DNA of 64,000 bases from Acidobacteriota bacterium (GTDB lineage Bacteria > Acidobacteriota > Terriglobia > UBA7540): assembly GCA_902812415.1 (NCBI GenBank), contig CADDZJ010000001.1, positions 62,001-126,000 of the forward strand, given 5' to 3'. The notes beneath the pieces were generated by a model that had not been told where the DNA came from, did not search any database, and saw only the letters and a list, made by a program, of their open reading frames with translations. Position numbers and translations under genes: made by a program. Positions 26,354-33,940 of this stretch are shown one piece after another (the first letter of the stretch is position 1; every line of letters starts with the position of its first letter).

Positions 26354-26957
26354 GAAGTCATTCCATCAACGCTTCTCTGTGGCCAGCCGCCGTTCATTTC
26401 TGACGCGGCCTACTCCCCAGCGTGAATGGGTTGGCGCCGCTATTGCAAAATGGATTCAGGGATTGCGCAAACTCGATGTGATAACCTTACTTCTGCTTCT
26501 AGCGATCGACGGCCCCTCGTTTACCAGTGAGATTCGATAAAACGCCCAAAAAATTCAGAATATCACACGTTTTTTAAGCGATGCCAGCTTTTCGATCACC
26601 CTGGGTCAGTCATGCACCACTCGCGTTGTTGGGACAATATCTGGGTATGGCCAAGATGGCCATGCCACAACCGTGGCATGGGCGTCCCGCCCCTGGGTTC
26701 GGTACAGGTATTTATGTGAGATACAACCAGGTACGACCGTTTGAGGCAGAGGCGCTTCTACGCCGTCACGGAGGTAGGCGGTTTATTCTCCCCTTTTTCC
26801 ATCATGCCCTCAAATGGCGGCGCCATTCACCATCTTGTTAATTACGCTTGAAATTGCCATTCCGCTCCTGTACACTCACAGCATCAGTCATTTCAAAAAT
26901 CATCAACTTTGACAGATTCAGACTGCCTTGGGACCTGGAGGAAAGGGTGGGGTCGCT
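26354..26957. other. 600-bp intergenic region ahead of the TIR gene
   Basis: This region separates the divergent lipoprotein and TIR genes and must contain both promoters, but no strong -35/-10 pair is obvious. Near 26650-26695 it holds a degraded copy of the family F palindrome (GCCATGCCACaaccGTGGCA, GGGCGTCCCGCCC). I see no gene. Confidence 0.45.
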
Positions 26958-28304
26958 ATGGCCAGTGGAAAGATTTTTATTAATTATCGCCGGGATGACA
27001 GCCGGGCAGATTCCGGTCGATTGTACGATCGCCTCAACGCTCGCTATCCGAATCGGGTCTTTCGAGATGTAGGATCCCTTGAACCGGGCATCGAGTGGCA
27101 CGAAGCTATCGAGAAGGTGTTGGGTTCTAGCGATGCTGTCGTGGTGGTAATCGGCCAGAACTGGCTGACAGTCACGAACTCGGCTGGAGCCCGGCGGCTT
27201 GACGATCCGAAGGATACGGTTCGTCAGGAAATCCTGACGGCTCTCCGTCGAGGCGTGCGGGTGTTTCCCGTGCTGGTGGGCGGAGCCCACATGCCGTCTG
27301 AAGAAGAGCTTCCGGCGGACCTTCAATCGCTTGCGCGGCGCAACGCGCTCGAAATCACGGAGCAAGATTGGGATGAAGGCTTCGAGAAGCTCGCGGAGGC
27401 CCTCGACCGCGCCTTGGGCGTGAAAGGAAAGACGCCGAAGCAGCCGCGTCGCTTCAGGCCAGGTGTGGCTGCCGGTGCGCTTCTTGGCGTCGCGATTATT
27501 GCAGCCGTTGTGGTCATGATTTACCACTCGACGCAGAATTCGCCCGCGCCCGTAGTACGCGAAGACGCCGGCCCTCAGAAAGGCGCCGTACCTAATGCTG
27601 CTGACAGGGCCCGGAAAACCGGAGCGGAAGCGGAGTCGAATGCTGGCATACGCTCATTCAAAACATCTTCCGCTCAGCCGCGAGAGCAGCCTGACCGCGC
27701 ACCGCCAGCGCCATCCAAAGCTTTCGGGCCAGCGCCAATAACCCCTGCTCCTGTGTCTCCCCCGGCGGAAATCAGCCCGTCTCATTTTGTTGGCAACTGG
27801 CGGGCCATCGTGACAGGTTCCGGTCAGCAACTCATCGAGAGCGTTGATCTCTATCCGGATTTCAGCTTTGGCGTCACGCTGAACAGCGCCTCTGCCGCCG
27901 TCGGAGGATGGCAATACAACGCCGCGGATGACGTTCTGAATTTTTCAAACGGCACAAATTTTCTGAATAACGGAGTCAAATTTGCCTGCAAATTGAAAGG
28001 CAGTGACGGAACGCACGCCAACTTTGGCGGGCCTTGCCTTGACCTGATGCAGATGAGTTGGAATGTGTCTCTGACTCGTGAGGGAAATCTTTCCGAGGCC
28101 GTTTACAACGTGCCGAAGGTGGACCTTTCAGCCCTGACGATGGCGGAAAAAGCCGCCTTGACCGAAGCGTTAGGCCACGGCTTCTGCACTTGCGGCTGCG
28201 GGATGACGATCCTTAATTGTCTGCGCAATGACCGCGCCTGCCTGGTAAGCCCCAACCTGGCGCGCGCTGAACTGGTGCTGTTGATGCAATACACGCGCCG
28301 GTGA
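26958..28304 (+). CDS. TIR-domain transmembrane protein with periplasmic domain and Cys-rich tail
   Basis: A 448-residue protein in four parts. Residues 1-150 are a TIR domain (GKIFINYRRDDSRADSGRLY, VFRDVGSLEPGIEWHEAIEK, SSDAVVVVIGQNWL); TIR domains sense or hydrolyse NAD in immunity. Residues about 165-190 are one transmembrane helix. A 90-residue Pro/Ala-rich linker follows. Residues 275-390 form a beta-rich domain (SHFVGNWRAIVTGSGQQLIE), then a short tail CTCGCGMTILNCLRNDRAC with five Cys. ATG 26958 follows GGAAAGGGTGGGG. The topology suggests a membrane sensor with a cytosolic TIR output. Role (defence, signalling) is inference. It faces a DUF4231 gene. Confidence 0.82.
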   Translation: MASGKIFINYRRDDSRADSGRLYDRLNARYPNRVFRDVGSLEPGIEWHEAIEKVLGSSDAVVVVIGQNWLTVTNSAGARRLDDPKDTVRQEILTALRRGVRVFPVLVGGAHMPSEEELPADLQSLARRNALEITEQDWDEGFEKLAEALDRALGVKGKTPKQPRRFRPGVAAGALLGVAIIAAVVVMIYHSTQNSPAPVVREDAGPQKGAVPNAADRARKTGAEAESNAGIRSFKTSSAQPREQPDRAPPAPSKAFGPAPITPAPVSPPAEISPSHFVGNWRAIVTGSGQQLIESVDLYPDFSFGVTLNSASAAVGGWQYNAADDVLNFSNGTNFLNNGVKFACKLKGSDGTHANFGGPCLDLMQMSWNVSLTREGNLSEAVYNVPKVDLSALTMAEKAALTEALGHGFCTCGCGMTILNCLRNDRACLVSPNLARAELVLLMQYTRR

Positions 28305-28314
28305 TGGACAATCT

Positions 28315-28400
28315 GGGTGGCGCATACATCCCGTCGGTTGGGATGTGTGCGGCCATCGAAACTCGCACACAGGGCACAAGCTGCCATAGATGCGCCACCC
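28315..28400. repeat. family E palindromic repeat, copy 1
   Basis: It is bounded by GGGTGGCGCAT (28315-28325) and ATGCGCCACCC (28390-28400), an exact 11-bp inverted pair. Inside, GATGTGTGCGgcc and tCGCACACA pair as a second hairpin. A related element lies at 39130-39214. It occupies the space between the convergent TIR and DUF4231 genes and could act as a bidirectional terminator. Confidence 0.8.
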
Positions 28401-28443
28401 CAGAGCAGAAGTCATCAAGGTACGCCGCGCCGCGCGCGACGGC

Positions 28444-28866
28444 TTAGGCATCCTTTGTTTTCGCAGCCTGTTCCTGCCCAGCCGCCCACTTGGCGTGCTC
28501 CTGCGAGACCAGTGACTCGATTCTTTCCGCCAGAAGCGTATGGGGGTTTGTGGCCGCCGCATAAGGGCCCGCCCCGGCCAGGTAAAGATACTTTTCATGT
28601 TTCAGGGATTCACACGTCGAACGGTAAGTAATCCAGTTGTGATGATATTGGTTGAGTTGGAGCACACCTTCCAGAATGGCGATCAGCGCCCCCAGGCTTC
28701 CCGCCACCCACGGCAATTTAAAGCCGGAAAATAAGGGCACCAGGCCTGCCGCCCCAATTTCAACCACCTTCAGCCACTTGAAGGTATGCTGATTGAAGTT
28801 GCTTTTGCGATCGTACCAACTGATTTGATCTTCGAGGCGTTCAAGGGTCGGGTCGGCGTCAGGCAT
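28444..28866 (-). CDS. DUF4231 (SLATT-like) two-transmembrane protein
   Basis: A 140-residue protein with an N-terminal helix (LERLEDQISWYDRKSNFNQH), two adjacent hydrophobic helices (VVEIGAAGLVPLFSGFK and WVAGSLGALIAILEGVLQL), and a C-terminal helix holding NQYHHNWITYRSTCESLKHE then KYLYLAG. This is the DUF4231 layout, a family grouped with SLATT effector membrane proteins proposed to form pores in nucleotide-second-messenger defence systems. It is convergent with the TIR gene, with 139 bp between. It may be a housekeeping membrane protein; linkage to defence is inference. Confidence 0.78.
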   Translation of the reverse strand: MPDADPTLERLEDQISWYDRKSNFNQHTFKWLKVVEIGAAGLVPLFSGFKLPWVAGSLGALIAILEGVLQLNQYHHNWITYRSTCESLKHEKYLYLAGAGPYAAATNPHTLLAERIESLVSQEHAKWAAGQEQAAKTKDA

Positions 28867-28991
28867 GTCTCACCTCGTGTTTCGGAGTGCCTAAGATTCT
28901 AGCCTAATCTGCTCCAAGGTTCACCTGGAGACTATTCCGGCTAGCCTCATAGGGCATCGGAACGAGGCGTGATTGGAACCAGTAAATAGGA

Positions 28992-29081
28992 TGGCGGAGG
29001 GAGAGGGATTCGAACCCCCGAGCCCCTTTCGGGGCTAACGGTTTTCAAGACCGCCGGTTTCAACCACTCACCCATCCCTCC
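28992..29081 (-). tRNA. tRNA-Ser (anticodon UGA)
   Basis: Read on the minus strand, the 7-bp acceptor stem GGAGGGA pairs with TCCCTCC. The anticodon stem CGGTC..AACCG encloses TGA, with A37-A38 following. A long variable arm (GCCCCgaaaGGGGC) and the T arm GGGGGTTCGAATCCC are present, all diagnostic of a class II tRNA-Ser. The discriminator is G and CCA is encoded in the DNA. No integrase or attachment-site duplication is visible next to it. Confidence 0.96.
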
Positions 29082-29388
29082 AGGAAGCAAACTTTTGCAA
29101 GGATACTGCGATCGGCTTTATTTTAGCAGAAGAACCACGGCTTATGGGTTTCAACTTCTGTGGCGCTGCTGTTCTCACCTGCGATACAGGCTTTATCGGC
29201 CCCTCCATGCACCGGGGTGAACCGCTAAGGACAAATCATAGATTCAAAATTGAAAGTTGCCCCCCTATGCGGGGGGTGAACCAGTTCGTAATTTGAGATT
29301 TGAGATTTCAGATTCAAGATCGCCGTCCCTGCACGGCCCGTGCATAATTCATAATTCAAAATTCTGAGCCACCGACCTGAACCCATCT
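29082..29388. other. intergenic region between tRNA-Ser and YkgJ gene
   Basis: No gene is apparent. The sequence contains stretches of related text (AATTGAAAGTTG, AATTTGAGATTTGAGATTTC, ATTCATAATTCAAAATTC) that look like decayed AT-rich repeats, and C/G blocks such as CCCCCTATGCGGGGGG. The promoter for the tRNA must lie here but is not distinct. Confidence 0.4.
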
Positions 29389-30084
29389 TCATTGTGCATC
29401 TTTATCATCCGGCAGATAAGTTTCAAAATCCTCCAGAATTGCTCGCGCCACGGTCAGAGGCTTGGGGTCGCGGATGCCCCCGCGCGTATTATAGTCGCCC
29501 TGAACTTCGGCCCAGTGATTAAAGAGTTCGGTTTGAATCTGGACTAATTGCTCATCCTGAATCTCTTCTCCAGGCTGGAAGTTAAGCTCGCAGGCAAAGA
29601 TTCGGTCAGGCTTGTGCGGATTGTAAAGCGGGATGCCGTATTTTCGGCAGATCAGAGGCCGGTGCTCATAGATGGAGCAGGCGCCGTCCTGAAGGGCAGG
29701 GCAGGGAAGACGCAATCCAGGCGGGGGCAACGTCCCCCAAGTGTCCGGGATGCTCTGACTTTCAAGGAGTTTTTCACGCTGCCTTTGATATTCCTGCGCT
29801 CGCTTCTTTAACTCCATCTGGCGACTTTCCGGCAGTTGCTTTATCCCGCGAGAGATGTAAGCGGCTTCAATTTCAGTGACTTGGAATAATTGGCTACAGC
29901 AATCGCAGCAGCCTTTCCGGCAGTGAATTCTCTCTCCATGCCGCGTTCGATTACGGGCAAATTCAGCCTCCCATTCCGCCACAACCTTTAAATAGCTATC
30001 ATATTCGCTCATCTCAAAACTAAGTCTGTCAGAAACCGCCCGCCCATACCTCCATAACGTATCCAATTTCCACGTCGAAGTCAT
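29389..30084 (-). CDS. YkgJ-family cysteine-cluster protein
   Basis: A 231-residue cytoplasmic protein. The two Cys blocks, CRKGCCDCCSQLFQV near residues 55-70 and CPALQDGACSIYEHRPLICR then KYG near 130-155, with a final CELNF, are the pattern of the YkgJ/UPF0153 family, thought to bind zinc or an iron-sulfur centre. The start is uncertain: ATG 30084 or ATG 30012 (MSEYDSYLKVVAEWE); neither has a strong ribosome site. Divergent from the HTH gene at 30279. Function unknown for the family. Confidence 0.85.
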   Translation of the reverse strand: MTSTWKLDTLWRYGRAVSDRLSFEMSEYDSYLKVVAEWEAEFARNRTRHGERIHCRKGCCDCCSQLFQVTEIEAAYISRGIKQLPESRQMELKKRAQEYQRQREKLLESQSIPDTWGTLPPPGLRLPCPALQDGACSIYEHRPLICRKYGIPLYNPHKPDRIFACELNFQPGEEIQDEQLVQIQTELFNHWAEVQGDYNTRGGIRDPKPLTVARAILEDFETYLPDDKDAQ

Positions 30085-30278
30085 GGGCTTTTTCTGCGAT
30101 TTACCATTTTCAGGGCATATAAATGGCCTTAACGATTATTTCTTAATAATATACTTGACATAATAGTAATTAACGGGTAGAAACTATACTCATCAATACG
30201 AATGGTACGCTTTCCTCGAACGTCAGAAGTAAAGAAAGGACATTATTCCGTCGATATTCCGATTATAAGGTTTAGCGC

Positions 30279-30494
30279 ATGGCTCAATTCCGGGAGGTTA
30301 TGAACGTCCGCGAGGCATCGCGGTATCTGGGCGTTTCGCGGGAGACGCTTTACAAGTACCTGGTTCAGGATCGGGTTCCCGCTTTCAAGCTGGGCAATCG
30401 CTGGCGATTCAAGAAAGCGGTATTAGATCGCTGGATGGAAAAACAAAGTCAGAACCGGCAGTCGCAAACCATCCGGCGCCAGCGAAAAGCATGA
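30279..30494 (+). CDS. excisionase-type HTH DNA-binding protein
   Basis: A 71-residue protein that is almost entirely one DNA-binding domain: MNVREASRYLGVSRETLYKY, then LVQDRVPAFKLGNRWRFKKA and a basic tail (RRQRKA). This is the HTH_17/excisionase family. A TTGACA lies 120 bp upstream (30155-30160) but its -10 partner is unclear. Such genes often stand alone in Acidobacteriota-like genomes; it could regulate the pil operon downstream (213 bp away), but that is speculation. Confidence 0.85.
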   Translation: MAQFREVMNVREASRYLGVSRETLYKYLVQDRVPAFKLGNRWRFKKAVLDRWMEKQSQNRQSQTIRRQRKA

Positions 30495-30638
30495 AGGTCT
30501 GTTTTGCAGCCTGTCATTCCAAGGAGACGAAAACAGTGATTAGTGACGAGTGATGAGCACAAATCAATCCGAGGTTCTGGTTGCTCTTGCTCGTCACGGC
30601 CGTTGAGATTTCCTGAGGAGTCTATCCTGAACCGAAAT

Positions 30639-30670
30639 GCAGAGATTCTTCGCTGCCGCTCAGAATGACA
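30639..30670. repeat. family B half-palindrome upstream of pilM
   Basis: CAGAGATTCTTCGCTGCCGC followed by TCAGAATGACA matches the right half of the full family B repeat at 4299-4397. The left half is degenerate. It ends 38 bp before the pilM start, so it lies in the probable 5' leader of the pil operon. Confidence 0.6.
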
Positions 30671-30710
30671 AGTTGAAAGAGGCTTTTTCCACAACCGGCA
30701 AAGGCTGATG

Positions 30711-31775
30711 ATGTTCTCACGAAAAAAGAAATCTTCGGGTCTGGTCGGGCTGGATATCGGTTCGAGTTCCATCAAGGCTGTAGAACTGAAACAGAAGAAC
30801 GACCGGTATGAACTGGTCAATCTGGCGATCGACAATCTCAGCCAGGATACGATCGTCGATGGCGCCATCATGGATGCGTTCTCGGTTTCCGCCTCGATCG
30901 AAAAAATCTTTAACGAAAACAAGATTCAAACCTCCAAGGTGGCCACTTCCGTTTCGGGGCATTCCGTGATTGTCAAGCGCATCGCAGTCAGCGCCGCGAA
31001 CGAGCAGGAGCTGGAACTCGCCGTTCATCAGGAAGCTTTGCAGAATATTCGTTTCGACTTGGCGGATGTGAATTTGAGCTACTACGTCCTGGGTCCTGCG
31101 CCCGGAACGGGCAATGCGCTGGACGTGCTGCTTCTTGCGGTCAAGCGCGAAAAGATTCAGGGCCACACCAGCGTTCTGGAACAGGCCAATAAAACGCCGG
31201 CCGTTATGGATATTGACGCCTTTGCGTTGCAGAACGCTTTCGAGTTCAGTTATGAGCCCCCTCCCGATCAGACCGTCGCGCTGCTCAATATCGGCGCCAG
31301 CCTGATGAACATCAATATCACCCGCGGCGGCATGCCGCTCTTCACGCGCGACGTTTCGGTGGGCGGAAATCAATACACCGACATCCTGCAGAAAGAGCTG
31401 GACATCAGCTTCGAGGACGCCGAGAAGCTCAAAATGGGCCAGGAGCTTCCTGACGTCCCTCCGGATGCCAAAGCGCCCCACTTGCACTTTGTTTCGGAGC
31501 TTCTTCTGCTGGAAATCCAGAAGACCTTTGATTTCTTCCGGCAGACCACGTCCACCGACACGATTCACGCCATCTATCTGGCGGGAGGAACCGCGCGAAT
31601 TCAGGGGCTGGTGGACCTGCTGAAGGCGGAACTCCGCATTCCGGTGGAAATTCTTGATCCATTCCGCAAAGTTCACGTCAATCCTGCAAAGTTTGATTCT
31701 GGTTTTATTGCCGAAATCGCGCCCCGCATGACCGTTGCGATGGGGCTGGCGCTGAGGAGCTTTGACGCCGCATGA
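30711..31775 (+). CDS. pilM: type IV pilus assembly protein PilM
   Basis: Actin-like cytoplasmic protein that binds PilN and links the pilus alignment complex to the motor. About 354 residues. GLVGLDIGSSSIKAVELKQK is the phosphate-1 motif, VALLNIGASLMNINITRGGM the second nucleotide motif and IYLAGGTARIQGLVDLLKAE the adenosine motif; the SHS2 domain lies between about 100 and 160. Two consecutive ATGs (30708 and 30711) are possible. It overlaps pilN by ATGA, so translation is coupled. First gene of pilMNOPQ. Confidence 0.93.
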   Translation: MFSRKKKSSGLVGLDIGSSSIKAVELKQKNDRYELVNLAIDNLSQDTIVDGAIMDAFSVSASIEKIFNENKIQTSKVATSVSGHSVIVKRIAVSAANEQELELAVHQEALQNIRFDLADVNLSYYVLGPAPGTGNALDVLLLAVKREKIQGHTSVLEQANKTPAVMDIDAFALQNAFEFSYEPPPDQTVALLNIGASLMNINITRGGMPLFTRDVSVGGNQYTDILQKELDISFEDAEKLKMGQELPDVPPDAKAPHLHFVSELLLLEIQKTFDFFRQTTSTDTIHAIYLAGGTARIQGLVDLLKAELRIPVEILDPFRKVHVNPAKFDSGFIAEIAPRMTVAMGLALRSFDAA

Positions 31776-32416
31776 TTCGAATCAACTTAATTCAACCGCC
31801 GCCCAGCGAAGTTGAAGCGAAGGCTAAGCTTCAGGAACCGTCGGCCCTGCTCCAAAGGAAAGAGTTCATGCCGATTGTCAGCCTGGTGGTTTGCTTCGGC
31901 ATTGTGGGCCTGCTTTATTGGAGCGCAAATCGCCACATCGATCAACTCAACCAGCAACTGGTCATCGAACAGCAGGAAGCCGCGCGGCTGGCAGGCGTTC
32001 AGGCGCAGAACCGCAAGCTCGAGGTTCAACTGAACGAAATCAAGCAACATCTGGCGGTGATTGAGACCTTGCAGGCGAATCGCACCGGTCCACAGCGGCT
32101 TATGACGCTCCTGGGCGACGCCGTCAATCGCGTCAACGGCCTTTACCTTCTCTCGGTAAGCACCGAGAAAGGACGGCTGACCATCCACGGGCAGTCGGAC
32201 CACATGAATGGGGTTGCGGATTTCATCACCGCCTTGCAGTCGATCCCGGCCTTTGCGGACGTTCAGTTGCGGCAGATTTTTGAGGACGATCAGAAGAACG
32301 GAGCCGTCAGTTTCAAATTCGACTTGGACTGTGAGTATCAGCCTGTTCCCGAGGCTCCCAGGGCGTCAGCAGTTGTGATTCCCGCAAGCGCTCCGGCGCG
32401 CTTGCCCGGACGATGA
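31772..32416 (+). CDS. pilN: type IV pilus assembly protein PilN
   Basis: Bitopic inner-membrane protein of 214 residues. MIRINLIQPPPSE is the conserved N-terminal PilM-binding motif (INLL-type). One transmembrane helix follows (EFMPIVSLVVCFGIVGLLYW), then a coiled coil (LNQQLVIEQQEAARLAGVQ) and a ferredoxin-like periplasmic domain (NRVNGLYLLSVSTEKGRLTI). It pairs with PilO in the periplasm. The Pro-rich tail (VVIPASAPARLPG) is a small local extension. Confidence 0.92.
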   Translation: MIRINLIQPPPSEVEAKAKLQEPSALLQRKEFMPIVSLVVCFGIVGLLYWSANRHIDQLNQQLVIEQQEAARLAGVQAQNRKLEVQLNEIKQHLAVIETLQANRTGPQRLMTLLGDAVNRVNGLYLLSVSTEKGRLTIHGQSDHMNGVADFITALQSIPAFADVQLRQIFEDDQKNGAVSFKFDLDCEYQPVPEAPRASAVVIPASAPARLPGR

Positions 32417-32493
32417 ACAGGAAGGCCGCCGACCGAAGCGCGACGCTCGTAAGGGCGCGAGGCGGCAACTTTCAATAAGCCGAGAGAACCCAG

Positions 32494-33117
32494 ATGGCTT
32501 CCAGGAAATTCAGCGAGCTTCCCCCTCTGCAGCAGGGAATCATCCTGGCCTGCATTCCGCTTCTGCTGGCAGCGGTGATCTTCTACAATTTTGTCTCCCC
32601 TCTCCGCGGGAAAGCCGCAAGCCTTCAGGAACAAGTCACAACCCTGCACACGCAGAATCTGCGTGGGCGGGCCTTGATGGCTCAACGCGCCGATCTTGAA
32701 AAGCGCATTGCCGAAGCGCAGAAGCAACTGGATGATCTTCGCCAGATTGTTCCGGATCAGCCTGCGGACGACCAGTTCATCAAGACGGTTTACGGGGTTG
32801 CCGCCGACTCAGGCGCGCACATCCGCTCCATGGAAGCCGAACCGCCTGTGCGGCAGACGTACTACACGGAAATGCCTTTTCGCATGCATCTCGATGGCAC
32901 GTATTACAGCCTGCTCACTTTCTTCACCCGCCTGGCGAGCAGTTCTCGAATCGTTAACGTCCGAGATCTGGCCCTGGGGGCGGCGAATGGACCGCGAGGG
33001 AAAGGGACGTATCAAGTTGGAGCGTTGGAGACGGTGGCCGCCGATTGCGTCCTGACAACGTTTTATAACAGCCCGCCGCCCCCTGCGGCCACCAAAGGCC
33101 AGGCGGGGCCGAAATGA
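32494..33117 (+). CDS. pilO: type IV pilus assembly protein PilO
   Basis: Partner of PilN, 207 residues. A short cytoplasmic part precedes one transmembrane helix (GIILACIPLLLAAVIFYNFV), then a coiled coil (LQEQVTTLHTQNLRG, DLEKRIAEAQKQLDDL) and a ferredoxin-like fold with the family stretch MPFRMHLDGTYYSLLTFFTR. It lies 77 bp after pilN, a larger gap than the tight pilMN and pilPQ junctions. The next gene, pilP, is separated by 241 bp containing a family B repeat. Confidence 0.9.
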   Translation: MASRKFSELPPLQQGIILACIPLLLAAVIFYNFVSPLRGKAASLQEQVTTLHTQNLRGRALMAQRADLEKRIAEAQKQLDDLRQIVPDQPADDQFIKTVYGVAADSGAHIRSMEAEPPVRQTYYTEMPFRMHLDGTYYSLLTFFTRLASSSRIVNVRDLALGAANGPRGKGTYQVGALETVAADCVLTTFYNSPPPPAATKGQAGPK

Positions 33118-33186
33118 TTTGGAAGCGATGAGGTTTCAAGGGGTGGTTGAAAAGAGCTTGCAGCCCGTCAGGCTGAGACCTCTGCC

Positions 33187-33288
33187 TGTCATTCTGACGC
33201 CGAGTGCAGCGAGGCGGAAGAATCCCTGTATTTACAAAATCAAGCAAATACGGGGATCCTTCGTCGCCTTCGGCTCCTCAGGATGACA
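33187..33288. repeat. family B palindromic repeat inside the pil operon
   Basis: Full-length copy: it starts TGTCATTCTGACGC, contains GAAGAATCCCTGTATT and AATACGGGGATCCTTCG, and ends CTCAGGATGACAA. It lies between pilO and pilP, where the operon should be continuously transcribed, so the mRNA would carry a hairpin of about 100 nt. Confidence 0.85.
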
Positions 33289-33358
33289 ACTTGGGGTTTT
33301 TCAGCCGCGTGCTGAACAATTGCAAGCTTCATTGAGAGCGCTTTTCGATGGAATTCAG

Positions 33359-33940
33359 ATGAGTAAGAACTCTAATTTTCGGCGAGCATTCATCACCCGC
33401 ACCATGAGCTCAGCGCTGGTGGCATGTCTGTCGGCGCTTGGCGCCGCGCTTTGGACGGGAACAAGCTTTGCGGCGTCGTCAGGGCCTCGCGCCGTCGTAA
33501 GCCCGGCGGGGCAGGCGGAAGTCGTTCGAATCAATCCGCTGAAAAAAAGCGACCCATCCTCATCCAGCACCCCCAATTTTTCGGGGAAGCGCGACCCCTT
33601 CAAGCTGCCCGTCGTGTTGCCCTCCAAGCCAGGCTCCGCCGGCAACGGCGAGAGTCAGTGGCCCGCCAACCGGCCGCCTGGCGTCCGGGGCCTGATCATC
33701 AGCCAATTAAAGCTGGAGGGCATTGTCTCGGAAAAGACCAATCACGTGATGATTGCGGTTGTCTCCGACAATACGCATCGCGCCTATTTCCTTCGCGAGC
33801 ACGAAGAGCTTTACAACGGCATCGTCACCCGGATTACGCCGCAGGCTGTCTATTTCATTGAGCGATCCAAGGACTCGCGCGGAAGGGAAAATTTCCGCAC
33901 GGTGGTCAAAGCACTGAGTTCGAGAGGGGAAGGACTATGA
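33359..33940 (+). CDS. pilP: type IV pilus lipoprotein-like protein PilP
   Basis: PilP connects the PilN/PilO complex to the secretin. 193 residues from ATG 33359; an upstream TTG is less likely. The N-terminus is a signal peptide (FITRTMSSALVACLSALGAA), but no lipobox Cys follows, so it appears to be a soluble or signal-anchored form rather than a lipoprotein. The HR domain is shown by RDPFKLPVVLPS and LSQLKLEGIVSEKTNHVMIA-type strands (in the sequence LIISQLKLEGIVSEKTNHVM). Its stop overlaps the pilQ start (ATGA). Confidence 0.85.
   Translation: MSKNSNFRRAFITRTMSSALVACLSALGAALWTGTSFAASSGPRAVVSPAGQAEVVRINPLKKSDPSSSSTPNFSGKRDPFKLPVVLPSKPGSAGNGESQWPANRPPGVRGLIISQLKLEGIVSEKTNHVMIAVVSDNTHRAYFLREHEELYNGIVTRITPQAVYFIERSKDSRGRENFRTVVKALSSRGEGL

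Noticed and set aside
28317-28631. 104-residue plus-strand frame starting in the family E repeat
   Set aside because: Its start comes from the palindrome GTGGCGCATAC, and the rest is antisense to the DUF4231 gene.
28992-29081. tRNA-Ser as an integration site of a genomic island
   Set aside because: No integrase gene and no duplicated 3' end of the tRNA were found on either side.
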